Positions 10,303-23,674 of a stretch of DNA of 64,000 nt are shown piece by piece. This DNA comes from Agrostemma githago. Lineage: Eukaryota > Streptophyta > Magnoliopsida > Caryophyllales > Caryophyllaceae. The notes under the pieces were generated by a model that was not told the DNA's origin, made no database searches, and saw only the letters and a program-made list of their open reading frames with translations. Position 1 is the stretch's first letter. The number at the start of each line of letters is the position of its first letter. The stretch is taken from NCBI GenBank assembly GCA_958450325.1, contig OY288259.1:22624734-22688733 (forward strand). Reading direction: 5' to 3'. The position numbers were made by a program, and so were the translations under genes.

Positions 10303-11681
10303 TAGGCGGACCCGCTTCGCGGCTCCGCCTAATCCAACCCTAAACCCTTTTCCTTATTCACGGTCACTAAACCCGCAAGAAACTGAACCCTAAGAGGGTA
10401 TTGGTGAACCCTGTCGTGGATGTGATTCAAAGATGGGACACTGAACCTTAAGAGTAGGGTACCGCATAAGACGAGACGGAAAAGGGTTTAGGCTTGGATT
10501 AGGCGGACCCGCTTCGCGGCTCCGCCTAATCCAACCCCAAACCCTTTTCCTTATTCAAGGTCACTAAACCCGCAAGAAACTGAACCCTAAGAGGGTATTG
10601 GTGAACCCTGTCGTGGATGTGATTCAAAGATGGGACACTGAACCTTAAGAGTAGGGTACCGCATAAGACGGGACGGAAATGGGTTTAGGGTTGGATTAGG
10701 CGGACCCGCTTCGCGGCTCCGCCTAATCCAACCCTAAACCCTTTTCCTTATTCAAGGTCACTAAGCCCGCAAGAAACTGAACCCTAAGAGGGTATTGGTG
10801 AACCCTGTCGTGGATGTGATTCAAAGATGGGACACTGAACCTTAAGAGTAGGGTACCGCATAAGACGGGACGGAAAAGGGTTTAGGGTTGGATTAGGCGG
10901 ACCCGCTTCGCGGCTCCGCCTAATCCAACCCTAAACCCTTTTCCTTATTCAAGGTCACTAATCCCGCAAGAAACTGAACCCTAAGAGGGTATTGGTGAAT
11001 CCTGTCGTGGATGTGATTCAAAGATGGGACACTGAACCTTAAGAGTAGGGTACCGCATAAGACGGGACGGAAAAGGGTTTAGGGTTGGATTAGGCCGACC
11101 CGCTTCGCGGCTCCGCCTAATCAAACCCTAAACCCTTTTCCTTATTCAAGGTCACTAATCCCGCAAGAAACTGAACCCTAAGAGGGTATTGGTGAACCCT
11201 GTCGTGGATGTGATTCAAAGATGGGACACTGAACCTGAAGAGTAGGGTACCGCATAAGACGGGACGGAAAAGGGTTTAGGTTTGGATTAGGCAGACCCGC
11301 TTCGCGGCTCCGCCTAATCCAACCCTAAACCCTTTTCCTTATTCAAGGGCACTAAACCCGCAAGAAACTGAACCCTAAGAGGGTATTGGTGAACCCAGTC
11401 GTGGATGTGATTCAAAGATGGTACACTGAACCTTAAGAGTAGGGTACCGCATAAGACGGGACGGAAAAAGGTTTAGGGTCGGATTAGGCGGACCCGCTTC
11501 GCGGCTCCGCCTAATCCAACCCTAAACCCTTTTCCTTATTCAAGGTCACTAAACCCGCAAGAAACTGAACCCTAAGAGGGTATTGGTGAACCGTGTCGTG
11601 GATGTTATTCAAAGATGGGACACTGAACCTTAAGAGTAGGGTACCGCATAAGACGGGACGGAAAAGGGTTTAGGGTTGGAT

Positions 11682-11766
11682 TAGGCCGACCCGCTTCGCG
11701 GCTCCGCCTAATCCAACCCTAAACCCTTTTCCTTATTCAAGGACGGAAAAGGGTTTAGGGTTGGAT
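11682..11766. repeat. 85-bp short unit 4 (group I)
   Basis: 1464 bp after unit 3 (7 monomers + 85 bp), with the same flanking variants; also the +7150 partner of unit 1. Confidence 0.95.
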
Positions 11767-12554
11767 TAGGCGGACCCGCTTCGCGGCTCCGCCTAATCCA
11801 ACCCTAAACCCTTTTCCTTATTCACGGTCACTAAACCCGCAAGAAACTGAACCCTAAGAGGGTATTGGTGAACCCTGTCGTGGATGTGATTCAAAGATGG
11901 GACACTGAACCTTAAGAGTAGGGTACCGCATAAGACGAGACGGAAAAGGGTTTAGGCTTGGATTAGGCGGACCCGCTTCGCGGCTCCGCCTAATCCAACC
12001 CCAAACCCTTTTCCTTATTCAAGGTCACTAAACCCGCAAGAAACTGAACCCTAAGAGGGTATTGGTGAACCCTGTCGTGGATGTGATTCAAAGATGGGAC
12101 ACTGAACCTTAAGAGTAGGGTACCGCATAAGACGGGACGGAAATGGGTTTAGGGTTGGATTAGGCGGACCCGCTTCGCGGCTCCGCCTAATCCAACCCTA
12201 AACCCTTTTCCTTATTCAAGGTCACTAAGCCCGCAAGAAACTGAACCCTAAGAGGGTATTGGTGAACCCTGTCGTGGATGTGATTCAAAGATGGGACACT
12301 GAACCTTAAGAGTAGGGTACCGCATAAGACGGGACGGAAAAGGGTTTAGGGTTGGATTAGGCGGACCCGCTTCGCGGCTCCGCCTAATCCAACCCTAAAC
12401 CCTTTTCCTTATTCAAGGTCACTAATCCCGCAAGAAACTGAACCCTAAGAGGGTATTGGTGAATCCTGTCGTGGATGTGATTCAAAGATGGGACACTGAA
12501 CCTTAATAGTAGGGTACCGCATAAGACGGGACGGAAAAGGGTTTAGGGTTAGAT

Positions 12555-12639
12555 TAGGCCGACCCGCTTCGCGGCTCCGCCTAATCCAACCCTAAACCCT
12601 TTTCCTTATTCAAGGACGGAAAAGGGTTTAGGGTTGGAT
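12555..12639. repeat. 85-bp short unit 5 (group I)
   Basis: The +7150 partner of unit 2, sharing AGATTAGGCC at its start. Confidence 0.95.
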
Positions 12640-13080
12640 TAGGCGGACCCGCTTCGCGGCTCCGCCTAATCCAACCCTAAACCCTTTTCCTTATTCACGG
12701 TCACTAAACCCGCAAGAAACTGAACCCTAAGAGGGTATTGGTGAACCCTGTCGTGGATGTGATTCAAAGATGGGACACTGAACCTTAAGAGTAGGGTACC
12801 GCATAAGACGAGACGGAAAAGGGTTTAGGCTTGGATTAGGCGGACCCGCTTCGCGGCTCCGCCTAATCCAACCCTAAACCCTTTTCCTTATTCAAGGTCA
12901 CTAAACCCGCAAGAAACTGAACCCTAAGAGGGTATTGGTGAACCCTGTCGTGGATGTGATTCAAAGATGGGACACTGAACATTAAGAGTAGGGAACCGCA
13001 TAAGACGGGACGGAAAAGGGTTTAGGGTTGGATTAGGCGGACCCGCTTCGCGGCTCCGCCTAATCCAACCCTAAACCCTT

Positions 13081-16000
13081 TTCCTTATTCAAGGTCACTA
13101 AACCCGCAAGAAACTGAACCCTAAGAGGGTATTGGTGAACCCTGTCGTGGATGTGATTCAAAGATGGGACACTGAACCTTAAGAGTAGGGTACCGCATAA
13201 GACAGGACGGAAAAGGGTTTAGGGTTGGATTAGGCGGACCCGCTTCGCGGCTCCGCCTAATCCAACCCTAAACCCTTTTCCTTATTCAAGGTCACTAAAC
13301 CCGCAAGAAACTGAATCCTAAGAGGGTATTGGTGAACCCTGTCGTGGATGTGATTCAAAGATGGGACACTGAACCTTAAGAGTAGGGTACCGCATAAGAC
13401 GGGACGGAAATGGGTTTAGGGTTGGATTAGGCGGACCCGCTTCGCGGCTCCGCCTAATCCAACCCTAAACCCTTTTCCTTATTCAAGGTCACTAAACCCG
13501 CAAGAAACTGAACCCTAGAGGGTATTGGTGAACCCTGTCGTGGATGTGATTCAAAGATGGGACACTGAACCTTAAGAGTAGGGTACCGCATAAGACGGGA
13601 CGGAAAAGGGTTTAGGGTTGGATTAGGCGGACCCGCTTCGCGGCTCCGCCTAATCCAACCCTAAACCCTTTTCCTTATTCAAGGTCACTAAACCCGCAAG
13701 AAACAGAACCCTAAGAGGGTATTGGTGAACCCTGTCGTGGATGTGATTCAAAGATGGGACACTGAACCTCAAGAGTAGGGTACCGCATAAGACGGGACGG
13801 AAAAGGGTTTAGGGTTGGATTAGGCGGACCCGCTTCGCGGCTCCGCCTAATCCAACCCTAAACCCTTTTCCTTATTCAAGGTCACTAAACCCGCAAGAAA
13901 CTGAACCCTAAGAGGGTATTGGTGAACCCTGTCGTGGATGTGATTCAAAGATGGGACACTGAACCTGAAGAGTAGGGTACCGCATAAGACGGGACGGAAA
14001 AGGGTTTAGGGTTGGATTAGGCGCACCCGCTTCGCGGCTCCGCCTAATCCAACCCTAAACCCTTTTCCTTATTCAAGGTCACTAAACCCGCAAGAAACTG
14101 AACCCTAAGAGGGTATTGGTGAATCCTGTCGTGGATGTGATTCAAAGATGGGACACTGAACCTTAAGAGTAGGGTACCGCATAAGACGGGACGGAAAAGG
14201 GTTTAGGGTTGGATTAGGCGGACCCGCTTCGCGGCTCCGCCTAATCCAACCCTAAACCCTTTTCCTTATTCAAGGTCACTAAACCCGCAAGAAACTGAAT
14301 CCTAAGAGGGTATTGGTGAACCCTGTCGTGGATGTGATTCAAAGATGGGACACTGAACCTTAAGAGTAGTGTACCGCATAAGACGGGACGGAAATGGGTT
14401 TAGGGTTGGATTAGGCGGACCCGCTTCGCGGCTCCGCCTAAACCAACCCTAAACCCTTTTCCTTATTCAAGGTCACTAAACCCGCAAGAAACTGAACCCT
14501 AAGAGGGTATTGGTGAACCCTGTCGTGGATGTGATTCAAAGATGGGACACTGAACCTTAAGAGTAGGGTACCGCATAAGACGGGACGGAAAAGGGTTTAG
14601 GTTTGGATTAGGCAGACCCGCTTCGCGGCTCCGCCTAATCCAACCCTAAACCCTTTTCCTTATTCAAGGGCACTAAACCCGCAAGAAACTGAACCCTAAG
14701 AGGGTATTGGTGAACCCAGTCGTGGATGTGATTCAAAGATGGTACACTGAACCTTAAGAGTAGGGTACCGCATAAGACGGGACGGAAAAAGGTTTAGGGT
14801 CGGATTAGGCGGACCCGCTTCGCGGCTCCGCCTAATCCAACCCTAAACCCTTTTCCTTATTCAAGGTCACTAAACCCGCAAGAAACTGAACCCTAAGAGG
14901 GTATTGGTGAACCCTGTCGTGGATGTGATTCAAAGATGGGACACTGAACCTTAAGAGTAGGGTACCGCATAAGACGGGACGGAAAAGGGTTTAGGGTTGG
15001 ATTAGGTTGACCCGCTTCGCGGCTCCGCCTAATCAAACCCTAAACCCTTTTCCTTATTCAAGGTCACTAATCCCGCAAGAAACTGAACCCTAAGAGGGTA
15101 TTGGTGAACCCTGTCGTGGATGTGATTCAAAGATGGGACACTGAACCTGAAGAGTAGGGTACCGCATAAGACGGGACGGAAAAGGGTTTAGGTTTGGATT
15201 AGGCAGACCCGCTTCGCGGCTCCGCCTAATCCAACCCTAAACCCTTTTCCTTATTCAAGGGCACTAAACCCGCAAGAAACTGAACCCTAAGAGGGTATTG
15301 GTGAACCCAGTCGTGGATGTGATTCAAAGATGGTACACTGAACCTTAAGAGTAGGGTACCGCATAAGACGGGACGGAAAAAGGTTTAGGGTCGGATTAGG
15401 CGGACCCGCTTCGCGGCTCCGCCTAATCCAACCCTAAACCCTTTTCCTTATTCAAGGTCACTAAACCCGCAAGAAACTGAACCCTAAGAGGGTATTGGTG
15501 AACCGTGTCGTGGATGTTATTCAAAGATGGGACACTGAACCTTAAGAGTAGGGTACCGCATAAGACGGGACGGAAAAGGGTTTAGGGTTGGATTAGGCCG
15601 ACCCGCTTCGCGGCTCCGCCTAATCCAACCCTAAACCCTTTTCCTTATTCAATGACGGAAAAGGGTTTAGGGTTGGATTAGGCGGACCCGCTTCGCGGCT
15701 CCGCCTAATCCAACCCTAAACCCTTTTCCTTATTCACGGTCACTAAACCCGCAAGAAACTGAACCCTAAGAGGGTATTGGTGAACCCTGTCGTGGATGTG
15801 ATTCAAAGATGGGACACTGAACCTTAAGAGTAGGGTACCGCATAAGACGAGACGGAAAAGGGTTTAGGCTTGGATTAGGCGGACCCGCTTCGCGGCTCCG
15901 CCTAATCCAACCCTAAACCCTTTTCCTTATTCAAGGTCACTAAACCCGCAAGAAACTGAACCCTAAGAGGGTATTGGTGAACCCTGTCGTGGATGTGATT

Positions 16001-17057
16001 CAAAGATGGGACACTGAACATTAAGAGTAGGGTACCGCATAAGACGGGACGGAAAAGGGTTTAGGGTTGGATTAGGCGGACCCGCTTCGCGGCTCCGCCT
16101 AATCCAACCCTAAACCCTTTTCCTTATTCAAGGTCACTAAACCCACAAGAAACTGAACCCTAAGAGGGTATTGGTGAACCCTGTCGTGGATGTGATTCAA
16201 AGATGGGACACTGAACCTTAAGAGTAGGGTACCGCATAAGACGGGACGGAAAAGGGTTTAGGGTTGGATTAGGCGGACCCGCTTCGTGGCTCCGCCTAAT
16301 CCAACCCTAAACCCTTTTCCTTATTCAAGGTCACTAAACCCGCAAGAAACTGAACCCTAAGAGGGTATTGGTGAACCCTGTCGTGGATGTGATTCAAAGA
16401 TGGGACACTGAACCTTAAGAGTAGGGTACCGCATAAGACAGGACGGAAAAGGGTTTAGGGTTGGATTAGGCGGACCCGCTTCGCGGCTCCGCCTAATCCA
16501 ACCCTAAACCCTTTTCCTTATTCAAGGTCACTAAACCCGCAAGAAACTGAATCCTAAGAGGGTATTGGTGAACCCTGTCGTGGATGTGATTCAAAGATGG
16601 GACACTGAACCTTAAGAGTAGGGTACCGCATAAGACGGGACGGAAATGGGTTTAGGGTTGGATTAGGCGGACCCGCTTCGCGGCTCCGCCTAATCAAACC
16701 CTAAACCCTTTTTCTTATTCAAGGTCACTAAACCCGCAAGAAACTGAACCCTAAGAGGGTATTGGTGAACCCTGTCGTGGATGTGATTCAAAGATGGGAC
16801 ACTGAACCTGAAGAGTAGGGTACCGCATAAGACGGGACGGAAAAGGGTTTAGGGTTGGATTAGGCGGACCCGCTTCGCGGCTCCGCCTAATCCAACTCTA
16901 AACCCTTTTCCTTATTCAAGGTCACTAAACCCGCAAGAAACTGAACCCTAAGAGGGTATTGGTGAACCCTGTCGTGGATGTGATTCAAAGATGGGACACT
17001 GAACCTTAAGAGTAGGGTACCGCATAAGACGGGACGGAAAAAGGTTTAGGGTTGGAT
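13081..17057. repeat. Zone 2: transitional satellite units
   Basis: CACTAAACCC replaces the left-zone core variants except for one CACTAATCCC near 15,067. CCTCAAGAG, CCTGAAGAG and GAATCCTAAG units are interspersed. One block around 14,590-15,640 repeats left-zone tags (GGCAGACCC, GAACCCAGTC, GGTACACTG, GGGTCGG, GAACCGTG). The zone holds a single short unit at 15,594. Nothing but satellite is present. Confidence 0.75.
15594..15678. repeat. 85-bp short unit 6 (group I)
   Basis: The junction reads CAATGACGG instead of CAAGGACGG, a private G to T change; otherwise it has group I flanks. Confidence 0.93.
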
Positions 17058-17142
17058 TAGGCGGACCCGCTTCGCGGCTCCGCCTAATCCAACCCTAAAC
17101 CCTTTTCCTTATTCAAGGACGGAAAAGGGTTTAGGGTCGGAT
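17058..17142. repeat. 85-bp short unit 7 (group II)
   Basis: First of group II, which has GGAAAAAGG in the arm before it, GGGTCGG in the arm after it and AAATCCTTTACC in the next right arm. Opens the 873-bp block. Confidence 0.95.
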
Positions 17143-17930
17143 TAGGCGGACCCGCTTCGCGGCTCCGCCTAATCCAACCCTAAATCCTTTACCTTATTCA
17201 AGGTCACTAAACCCGCAAGAAACTGAACCCTAAGAGGGTATTGGTGAACCCTGTCGTGGATGTGATTCAACGATGGGACACTGAACCTTAAGAGTAGGGT
17301 ACCGCATAAGACGGGACGGAAATGGGTTTAGGGTTGGATTAGGCGGACCCGCTTCGCGGCTCCGCCTAATCCAACCCTAAACCCTTTTCCTTATTCAAGG
17401 TCACTAAACCCGCAAGAAACTGAACCCTAAGAGGGTATTGGTGAACCCTGTCGTGGATGTGATTCAAAGATGGGACACTGAACCTCAAGAGTAGGGTACC
17501 GCATAAGACGGGACGGAAAAGGGTTTAGGGTTGGATTAGGCGGACCCGCTTCGCGGCTCCGCCTAATCAAACCCTAAACCCTTTTTCTTATTCAAGGTCA
17601 CTAAACCCGCAAGAAACTGAACCCTAAGAGGGTATTGGTGAACCCTGTCGTGGATGTGATTCAAAGATGGGACACTGAACCTGAAGAGTAGGGTACCGCA
17701 TAAGACGGGACGGAAAAGGGTTTAGGGTTGGATTAGGCGGACCCGCTTCGCGGCTCTGCCTAATCCAACTCTAAACCCTTTTCCTTATTCAAGGTCACTA
17801 AACCCGCAAGAAACTGAACCCTAAGAGGGTATTGGTGAACCCTGTCGTGGATGTGATTCAAAGATGGGACACTGAACCTTAAGAGTAGGGTACCGCATAA
17901 GACGGGACGGAAAAAGGTTTAGGGTTGGAT

Positions 17931-18015
17931 TAGGCGGACCCGCTTCGCGGCTCCGCATAATCCAACCCTAAACCCTTTTCCTTATTCAAGGACGGAAAAG
18001 GGTTTAGGGTCGGAT
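17931..18015. repeat. 85-bp short unit 8 (group II)
   Basis: The right arm has CCGCATAATCC, shared with unit 9. Opens the 1267-bp block. Confidence 0.95.
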
Positions 18016-19197
18016 TAGGCGGACCCGCATCGCGGCTCCGCCTAATCCAACCCTAAATCCTTTACCTTATTCAAGGTCACTAAACCCGCAAGAAACTGAA
18101 CCCTAAGAGGGTATTGGTGAACCCTGTCGTGGATGTGATTCAACGATGGGACACTGAACCTTAAGAGTAGGGTACCGCATAAGACGGGACGGAAAAGGGT
18201 TTAGAGTTGGATTAGGCCGACCCGCTTCGCGGCTCCGCCTAATCCAACCCTAAACCCTTTTCCTTATTCAAGGTCACTAAACCCGCAAGAAACTGAACCC
18301 TAAGAGGGTATTGGTGAACCCTGTCGTGGATGTGATTCAAAGATGGGACACTGAACCTTAAGAGTAGGGTACCGCATAAGACGGGACGGAAAAGGGTTTA
18401 GGGTTGGATTAGACGGACCCGCTTCGCGGCTCCGCCTAATCCAACCCTAAACCCTTTTCCTTATTCAAGGTCACTAAACCCGCAAGAAACTGAACCCTAA
18501 GAGGGTATTGGTGAACCCTGTCGTGGATGTGATTCAAAGATGGGACACTGAACCTTAAGAGTAGGGTACCGCATAAGACGGGACGGAAAAGGGTTTAGGG
18601 TTGGATTAGGCGCACCCGCTTCGCGGCTCCGCCTAATCCAACCCTAAACCCTTTTCCTTATTCAAGGTCACTAAACCCGCAAGAAACTGAACCCTAAGAG
18701 GGTATTGGTGAACCCTGTCGTGGATGTGATTCAAAGATGGGACACTGAACCTTAAGAGTAGGGTACCGCATAAGACGGGACGGAAAAGGGTTTAGGGTTG
18801 GATTACGCGGACCCGCTTCGCGGCTCCGCCTAATCCAACCCTAAACCCTTTTCCTTATTCAAGGTCACTAAACCCGCAAGAAACTGAACCCTAAGAGGGT
18901 ATTGGTGAACCCTGTCGTGGATGTGATTCAAAGATGGGACACTGAACCTTAAGAGTAGGGTACCGCATAAGACGGGACGGAAAAGGGTTTAGGGTTGGAT
19001 TAGGCGCACCCGCTTCGCGGCTCCTCCTAATCCAACCCTAAACCCTTTTCCTTATTCAAGGTCACTAAACCCGCAAGAAACTGAACCCTAAGAGGGTATT
19101 GGTGAACCCTGTCGTGGATGTGATTCAAAGATGGGACACTGAACCTTAAGAGTAGGGTACCGCATAAGACGGGACGGAAAAAGGTTTAGGGTTGGAT

Positions 19198-19282
19198 TAG
19201 GCGGACCCGCTTCGCGGCTCCGCATAATCCAACCCTAAACCCTTTTCCTTATTCAAGGACGGAAAAGGGTTTAGGGTCGGAT
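19198..19282. repeat. 85-bp short unit 9 (group II)
   Basis: Carries CCGCATAATCC like unit 8. Opens the 1661-bp block. Confidence 0.95.
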
Positions 19283-20858
19283 TAGGCGGACCCGCTTCGC
19301 GGATCCGCCTAATCCAACCCTAAATCCTTTACCTTATTCAAGGTCACTAAACCCGCAAGAAACTGAACCCTAAGAGGGTATTGGTGAACCCTGTCGTGGA
19401 TGTGATTCAACGATGGGACACTGAACCTTAAGAGTAGGGTACCGCATAAGACGGGACGGAAAAGGGTTTAGGGTTGGATTAGGCCGACCCGCTTCGCGGC
19501 TCCGCCTAATCCAACCCTAAACCCTTTTCCTTATTCAAGGTCACTAAACCCGCAAGAAACTGAACCCTAAGAGGGTATTGGTGAACCCTGTCGTGGATGT
19601 GATTCAAAGATGGGACACTGAACCTTAAGAGTAGGGTACCGCATAAGACGGGACGGAAAAGGGTTTAGGGTTGGATTAGACGGACCCGCTTCGCGGCTCC
19701 GCCTAATCCAACCCTAAACCCTTTTCCTTATTCAAGGTCACTAAACCCGCAAGAAACTGAACCCTAAGAGGGTATTGGTGAACCCTGTCGTGGATGTGAT
19801 TCAAAGATGGGACACTGAACCTTAAGAGTAGGGTACCGCATAAGACGGGACGGAAAAGGGTTTAGGGTTGGATTAGGCGCACCCGCTTCGCGGCTCCGCC
19901 TAATCCAACCCTAAACCCTTTTCCTTATTCAAGGTCACTAAACCCGCAAGAAACTGAACCCTAAGAGGGTATTGGTGAACCCTGTCGTGGATGTGATTCA
20001 AAGATGGGACACTGAACCTTAAGAGTAGGGTACCGCATAAGACGGGACGGAAAAGGGTTTAGGGTTGGATTACGCGGACCCGCTTCGCGGCTCCGCCTAA
20101 TCCAACCCTAAACCCTTTTCCTTATTCAAGGTCACTAAACCCGCAAGAAACTGAACCCTAAGAGGGTATTGGTGAACCCTGTCGTGGATGTGATTCAAAG
20201 ATGGGACACTGAACCTTAAGAGTAGGGTACCGCATAAGACGGGACGGAAAAGGGTTTAGGGTTGGATTAGGCGCACCCGCTTCGCGGCTCCGCCTAATCC
20301 AACCCTAAACCCTTTTCCTTATTCAAGGTCACTAAACCCGCAAGAAACTGAACCCTAAGAGGGTATTGGTGAACCCTGTCGTGGATGTGATTCAAAGATG
20401 GGACACTGAACCTTAAGAGTAGGGTACCGCATAAGACGGGACGGAAAAGGGTTTAGGGTTGGATTAGGCGGACCCGCTTCGCGGCTCCGCCTAATCCAAC
20501 CCTAAACCCTTTTCCTTATTCAAGGTCACTAAACCCGCAAGAAACTGAACCCTAAGAGTGTATTGGTGAACCCTGTCGTGGATGTGATTCAAAGATGGGA
20601 CACTGAACCTGAAGAGTAGGGTACCGCATAAGACGGGACGGAAAAGGGTTTAGGGTTGGATTAGGCGGACCCGCTTCGCGGCTCCGCCTAATCCAACCCT
20701 AAACCCTTTTCCTTATTCAAGGTCACTAAACCCGCAAGAAACTGAACCCTAAGAGGGTATTGGTGAATCCTGTCGTGGATGTGATTCAAAGATGGGACAC
20801 TAAACCTTAAGAGTAGGGTACCGCATAAGACGGGACGGAAAAAGGTTTAGGGTTGGAT

Positions 20859-20943
20859 TAGGCGGACCCGCTTCGCGGCTCCGCCTAATCCAACCCTAAA
20901 CCCTTTTCCTTATTCAACGACGGAAAAGGGTTTATGGTCGGAT
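20859..20943. repeat. 85-bp short unit 10 (group II)
   Basis: The junction reads CAACGACGG, and the following arm has GGGTTTATGGTCGG; both changes are private. Opens the 1464-bp block. Confidence 0.93.
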
Positions 20944-22322
20944 TAGGCGGACCCGCTTCGCGGCTTCGCCTAATCCAACCCTAAATCCTTTACCTTATTC
21001 AAGGTCACTAAACCCGCAAGAAACTGAACCCTAAGAGGGTATTGGTGAACCCTGTCGTGGATGTGATTCAACGATGGGACACTGAACCTTAAGAGTAGGG
21101 TACCGCATAAGACGGGACGGAAAAGGGTTTAGGGTTGGATTAGGCAGACCCGCTTCGCGGCTCCGCCTAATCCAACCCTAAACCCTTTTCCTTATTCAAG
21201 GTCACTAAACCCACAAGAAACTGAACCCTAAGAGGGTATTGGTGAACCCTGTCGTGGATGTGATTCAAAGATGGGACACTGAACCTTAAGAGTAGGGTAC
21301 CGCATAAGACGGGACGGAAAATGGTTTAGGGTTGGATTAGACGGACCCGCTTCGCGGCTCCGCCTAATCCAACCCTAAACCCTTTTCCTTATTCAAGGTC
21401 ACTAAACCCGCAAGAAACTGAACCCTAAGAGGGTATTGGTGAACCCTGTTGTGGATGTGATTCAAAGATGGGACACTGAACCTTAAGAGTAGGGTACCGC
21501 ATAAGACGGGACGGAAAAGGGTTTAGGGTTGGATTAGGCGGACCCGCTTCGCGGCTCCGCCTAATCCAACCCTAAACCCTTTTCCTTATTCAAGGTCACT
21601 AAACACGCAAGAAACTGAACCCTAAGAGGGTATTGGTGAACCCTGTCGTGGATGTGATTCAAAGATGGGACACTGAACCTTAAGAGTAGGGTACCGCATA
21701 AGACGGGACGGAAAAGGGTTTAGGGTTGGATTAGGCGCACCCGCTTCGCGGCTCCGCCTAATCCAACCCTAAACCCTTTTCCTTATTCAAGGTCACTAAA
21801 CCCGCAAGAAACTGAACCCTAAGAGGGTATTGGTGAACCCTGTCGTGGATGTGATTCAAAGATGGGACACTGAACCTTAAGAGTAGGGTACCGCATAAGA
21901 CGGGACGGAATAGGGTTTAGGGTTGGATTAGGCGGACCCGCTTCGCGGCTCCGCCTAATCCAACCCTAAACCCTTTTCCTTATTCAAGGTCACTAAACCC
22001 GCAAGAAACTGAACCCTAAGAGGGTATTGGTGAACCCTGTCGTGGATGTGATTCAAAGATGGGACACTGAACCTGAAGAGTAGGGTACCGCATAAGACGG
22101 GACGGAAAAGGGTTTAGGGTTGGATTAGGCGGACCCGCTTCGCGGCTCCGCCTAATCCAACCCTAAACCCTTTTCTTTATTCAAGGTCACTAAACCCGCA
22201 AGAAACTGAACCCTAAGAGGGTATTGGTGAATCCTGTCGTGGATGTGATTCAAAGATGGGACACTGAACCTTAAGAGTAGGGTACCGCATAAGACGGGAC
22301 GGAAAAGGGTTTAGGGTTGGAT

Positions 22323-22407
22323 TAGGCGGACCCGCTTCGCGGCTCCGCCTAATCCAACCCTAAACCCTTTTCCTTATTCAAGGACGGAAAAGGGTTTAGG
22401 GTCGGAT
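22323..22407. repeat. 85-bp short unit 11 (group II)
   Basis: Preceded by GGAAAAGGG rather than the usual group II GGAAAAAGG. Opens the second 1267-bp block. Confidence 0.95.
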
Positions 22408-23567
22408 TAGGCGGACCCGCTTCGCGGCTTCGCCTAATCCAACCCTAAATCCTTTACCTTATTCAAGGTCACTAAACCCGCAAGAAACTGAACCCTAAGA
22501 GGGTATTGGTGAACCCTGTCGTGGATGTGATTCAACGATGGGACACTGAACCTTAAGAGTAGGGTACCGCATAAGACGGGACGGAAAAGGGTTTAGGGTT
22601 GGATTAGGCAGACCCGCTTCGCGGCTCCGCCTAATCCAACCCTAAACCCTTTTCCTTATTCAAGGTCACTAAACCCACAAGAAACTGAACCCTAAGAGGG
22701 TATTGGTGAACCCTGTCGTGGATGTGATTCAAAGATGGGACACTGAACCTTAAGAGTAGGGTACCGCATAAGACGGGACGGAAAATGGTTTAGGGTTGGA
22801 TTAGACGGACCCGCTTCGCGGCTCCGCCTAATCCAACCCTAAACCCTTTTCCTTATTCAAGGTCACTAAACCCGCAAGAAACTGAACCCTAAGAGGGTAT
22901 TGGTGAACCCTGTTGTGGATGTGATTCAAAGATGGGACACTGAACCTTAAGAGTAGGGTACCGCATAAGACGGGACGGAAAAGGGTTTAGGGTTGGATTA
23001 GGCGCACCCGCTTCGCGGCTCCGCCTAATCCAACCCTAAACCCTTTTCCTTATTCAAGGTCACTAAACCCGCAAGAAACTGAACCCTAAGAGGGTATTGG
23101 TGAACCCTGTCGTGGATGTGATTCAAAGATGGGACACTGAACCTTAAGAGTAGGGTACCGCATAAGACGGGACGGAAAAGGGTTTAGGGTTGGATTAGGC
23201 GGACCCGCTTCGCGGCTCCGCCTAATCCAACCCTAAACCCTTTTCCTTATTCAAGGTCACTAAACCCGCAAGAAACTGAACCCTAAGAGGGTATTGGTGA
23301 ACCCTGTCGTGGATGTGATTCAAAGATGGGACACTGAACCTGAAGAGTAGGGTACCGCATAAGACGGGACGGAAAAGGGTTTAGGGTTGGATTAGGCGGA
23401 CCCGCTTCGCGGGTCCGCCTAATCCAACCCTAAACCCTTTTCCTTATTCAAGGTCACTAAACCCGCAAGAAACTGAACCCTAAGAGGGTATTGGTGAATC
23501 CTGTCGTGGATGTGATTCAAAGATGGGACACTGAACCTTAAGAGTAGGGTACCGCATAAGACGGGAC

Positions 23568-23640
23568 GGAAAAAGGTTTAGGGTTGGATTAGGCGGAGCC
23601 GCTTCGCGGCTCCGCCTAATCCAACCCTAAACCCTTTTCC
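23568..23640. repeat. Near-perfect 35-bp-arm palindrome
   Basis: The C to G change in GGCGGAGCC turns the central C/C mismatch into a pair, giving arms at 23,568-23,602 and 23,606-23,640 around TTC. One mismatch remains near the outer end (GGAAAAAGG against CCTTTTCC). Confidence 0.9.
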
Positions 23641-23674
23641 TTATTCAAGGACGGAAAAGGGTTTAGGGTCGGAT
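23590..23674. repeat. 85-bp short unit 12 (group II)
   Basis: Its apex reads GGCGGAGCCGC, which removes the central C/C mismatch (see the palindrome at 23,568-23,640). Opens the 1070-bp block. Confidence 0.95.

Larger units (their letters stand above)
1..13080. repeat. Zone 1: left mosaic subfamily
   Basis: Units here are marked by CACTAATCCC, CACTAAGCCC, CCCCAAACCC, GAATCCTG, ACTGTACC and GGAAATGGG, which become rare or vanish further right. Long stretches recur at offsets that are exact sums of 197 and 85 bp: 2167 (11 units), 4898 (24 + 2 short), 5686 (28 + 2 short) and 7150 (35 + 3 short). The zone contains short units at 4,532, 5,405, 10,218, 11,682 and 12,555, each followed by a unit with TTCACGGTC, ACGAGACGG and GGCTTGG. 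Confidence 0.8.
10490..13080. repeat. 7150-bp-offset duplication, copy 2
   Basis: This is the partner of 3,340-5,930. It includes the short units at 11,682 and 12,555, matching those at 4,532 and 5,405. A TAGGCGG to TAGGCCG change near 11,094 is one of few differences seen. Confidence 0.75.
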
